Below, piece by piece: positions 6,660 through 7,417 of a DNA stretch of 7,417 bases. Position 1 is the first letter of the stretch. Each line of letters begins with the position of its first letter. The DNA comes from Prevotella sp. UBA3288 (GTDB lineage: Bacteria; Bacteroidota; Bacteroidia; Bacteroidales; Bacteroidaceae). The position numbers and the translations under genes were made by a program. The DNA is taken from NCBI GenBank assembly GCA_002361655.1, contig DETM01000007.1, forward strand, positions 26,952 to 34,368, given 5' to 3'. Below the pieces are notes generated by a model. That model saw only the letters and a list, made by a program, of their open reading frames with translations, was not told the DNA's origin and made no database searches.

Positions 6660-7417
6660 ATGAAAAAGATCAGAGCCGCCGTCGTTGGTTACGGCAACAT
6701 CGGAAGGTATGCCCTCGAGGCCCTTGAGACAGCACCCGACTTCGAGGTAGCAGGCATCGTCCGTCGTCAGGGTGCAGACAACAAGCCTGCAGAATTGGCT
6801 AAGTACGACGTCGTCAAAGACATCCGCGAACTGAAAGACGTCGATGTCGCCATCCTAGCCACCCCCACCCGTTCGTGTGAAGAATACGCCCGTCAGATTC
6901 TGCCACTGGGCATCAATACTGTCGACTCGTTCGACATCCACACCATGATTCGCGACTACCGCCGCAACCTGATGGCCGTCAATAAGGAAACCAACACCGT
7001 GAGCGTCATCGCCGCCGGTTGGGATCCGGGCAGCGACTCTATCGTGCGCACCCTCATGCAGAGCCTCGCCCCGAAAGGCCTTTCCTACACCAACTTCGGT
7101 CCCGGCATGTCGATGGGCCATAGCGTCTGCGTCCGTTCGAAGGCCGGTGTGAAGAATGCGCTCTCGATGACCATCCCCCTGGGTGAGGGCATCCATCGCC
7201 GCATGGTCTATGTGGAGTTGGAAGAGGGAGCCAAACTCGACGAGGTGACGGCAGCCATCAAGGCCGACCCCTACTTCGCCAGTGACGAGACCCACGTGTT
7301 TCAGGTGGAGAGCGTCGACGACGTGCGCGACATGGGCCATGGCGTGAACCTCGTGCGCAAGGGTGTCAGCGGTAAGACGCAGAACCAGCGCCTCGAGTTC
7401 AACATGAGCATCAACAA
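6660..7417 (+). CDS. ddh: meso-Diaminopimelate D-dehydrogenase (C-terminus outside window)
   Basis: Ddh interconverts L-2-amino-6-oxopimelate (tetrahydrodipicolinate) plus ammonia and meso-diaminopimelate with NADP(H), a one-step route to the precursor of lysine and peptidoglycan, in the cytosol. Visible are the Rossmann loop GYGNIG (10-15), R35-R36 after the second strand, placed to bind the NADP 2'-phosphate, ATPTRS (67-72), the family signature GWDPG (120-124), and FGPGMSMGHS (146-155), matching WGPGLSQGHS of the Corynebacterium enzyme as I recall it. The window ends after 252 codons of an expected total of about 300. The start is secure: ATG is preceded by AAGGA with 6 nt spacing, and the protein begins MKKIRAAVVGYG as expected. 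It is transcribed divergently from ruvA-sprA and has its own promoter. The shorter form, without the longer insertions of the Corynebacterium enzyme, fits the Bacteroidetes/Symbiobacterium-like branch; that subgroup placement is inferred. Confidence 0.94.
   Translation, partial: MKKIRAAVVGYGNIGRYALEALETAPDFEVAGIVRRQGADNKPAELAKYDVVKDIRELKDVDVAILATPTRSCEEYARQILPLGINTVDSFDIHTMIRDYRRNLMAVNKETNTVSVIAAGWDPGSDSIVRTLMQSLAPKGLSYTNFGPGMSMGHSVCVRSKAGVKNALSMTIPLGEGIHRRMVYVELEEGAKLDEVTAAIKADPYFASDETHVFQVESVDDVRDMGHGVNLVRKGVSGKTQNQRLEFNMSIN

Noticed and set aside
6855..7340. Minus-strand open frame of 161 codons opposite ddh.
   Set aside because: His/Val/Gly-rich antisense shadow of a conserved enzyme gene, with no start signals.

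Overview
The window looks like a chromosomal piece of a Bacteroidetes bacterium, most likely of the Prevotella group (Bacteroidales). The evidence is a SprA/Sov-type type IX secretion protein, a RuvA protein of Bacteroidales character, a meso-diaminopimelate dehydrogenase, and a promoter of the Bacteroidetes form (TTTG, 19 nt, TAnnTTTG). The genus is inferred from remembered family resemblance, not from a database comparison.

Layout. Almost four fifths of the window (1-5887, minus strand) is one reading frame without a stop: the first 1962 codons of sprA (sov), which encodes the giant outer-membrane translocon of the type IX secretion system. Its C-terminal end lies beyond the window's left edge. 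Only 38 nt upstream on the same strand is ruvA (5926-6528), the Holliday-junction-binding subunit of RuvABC, so ruvA and sprA are probably co-transcribed. A 131-nt divergent intergenic region (6529-6659) follows. It holds a convincing promoter for the plus-strand ddh gene (6660 to the right edge, truncated after 252 codons), which encodes meso-diaminopimelate dehydrogenase of the lysine and peptidoglycan pathway.

The most unusual feature is a pair of near-identical 39-41 nt GC-rich palindromic repeats in inverted orientation. One fills the whole ruvA-sprA gap and supplies the Shine-Dalgarno-like sequence of sprA. The other lies inside sprA and is translated in frame as a Gly-rich linker just after the signal peptide. 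Together they bracket the sprA start codon and signal peptide. In the mRNA they could pair over about 33 base pairs, which gives testable ideas about translational control or DNA inversion. The three genes themselves are ordinary core genes. I see no mobile-element gene, tRNA, rRNA or CRISPR array, and the many plus-strand open frames opposite sprA look like shadows.
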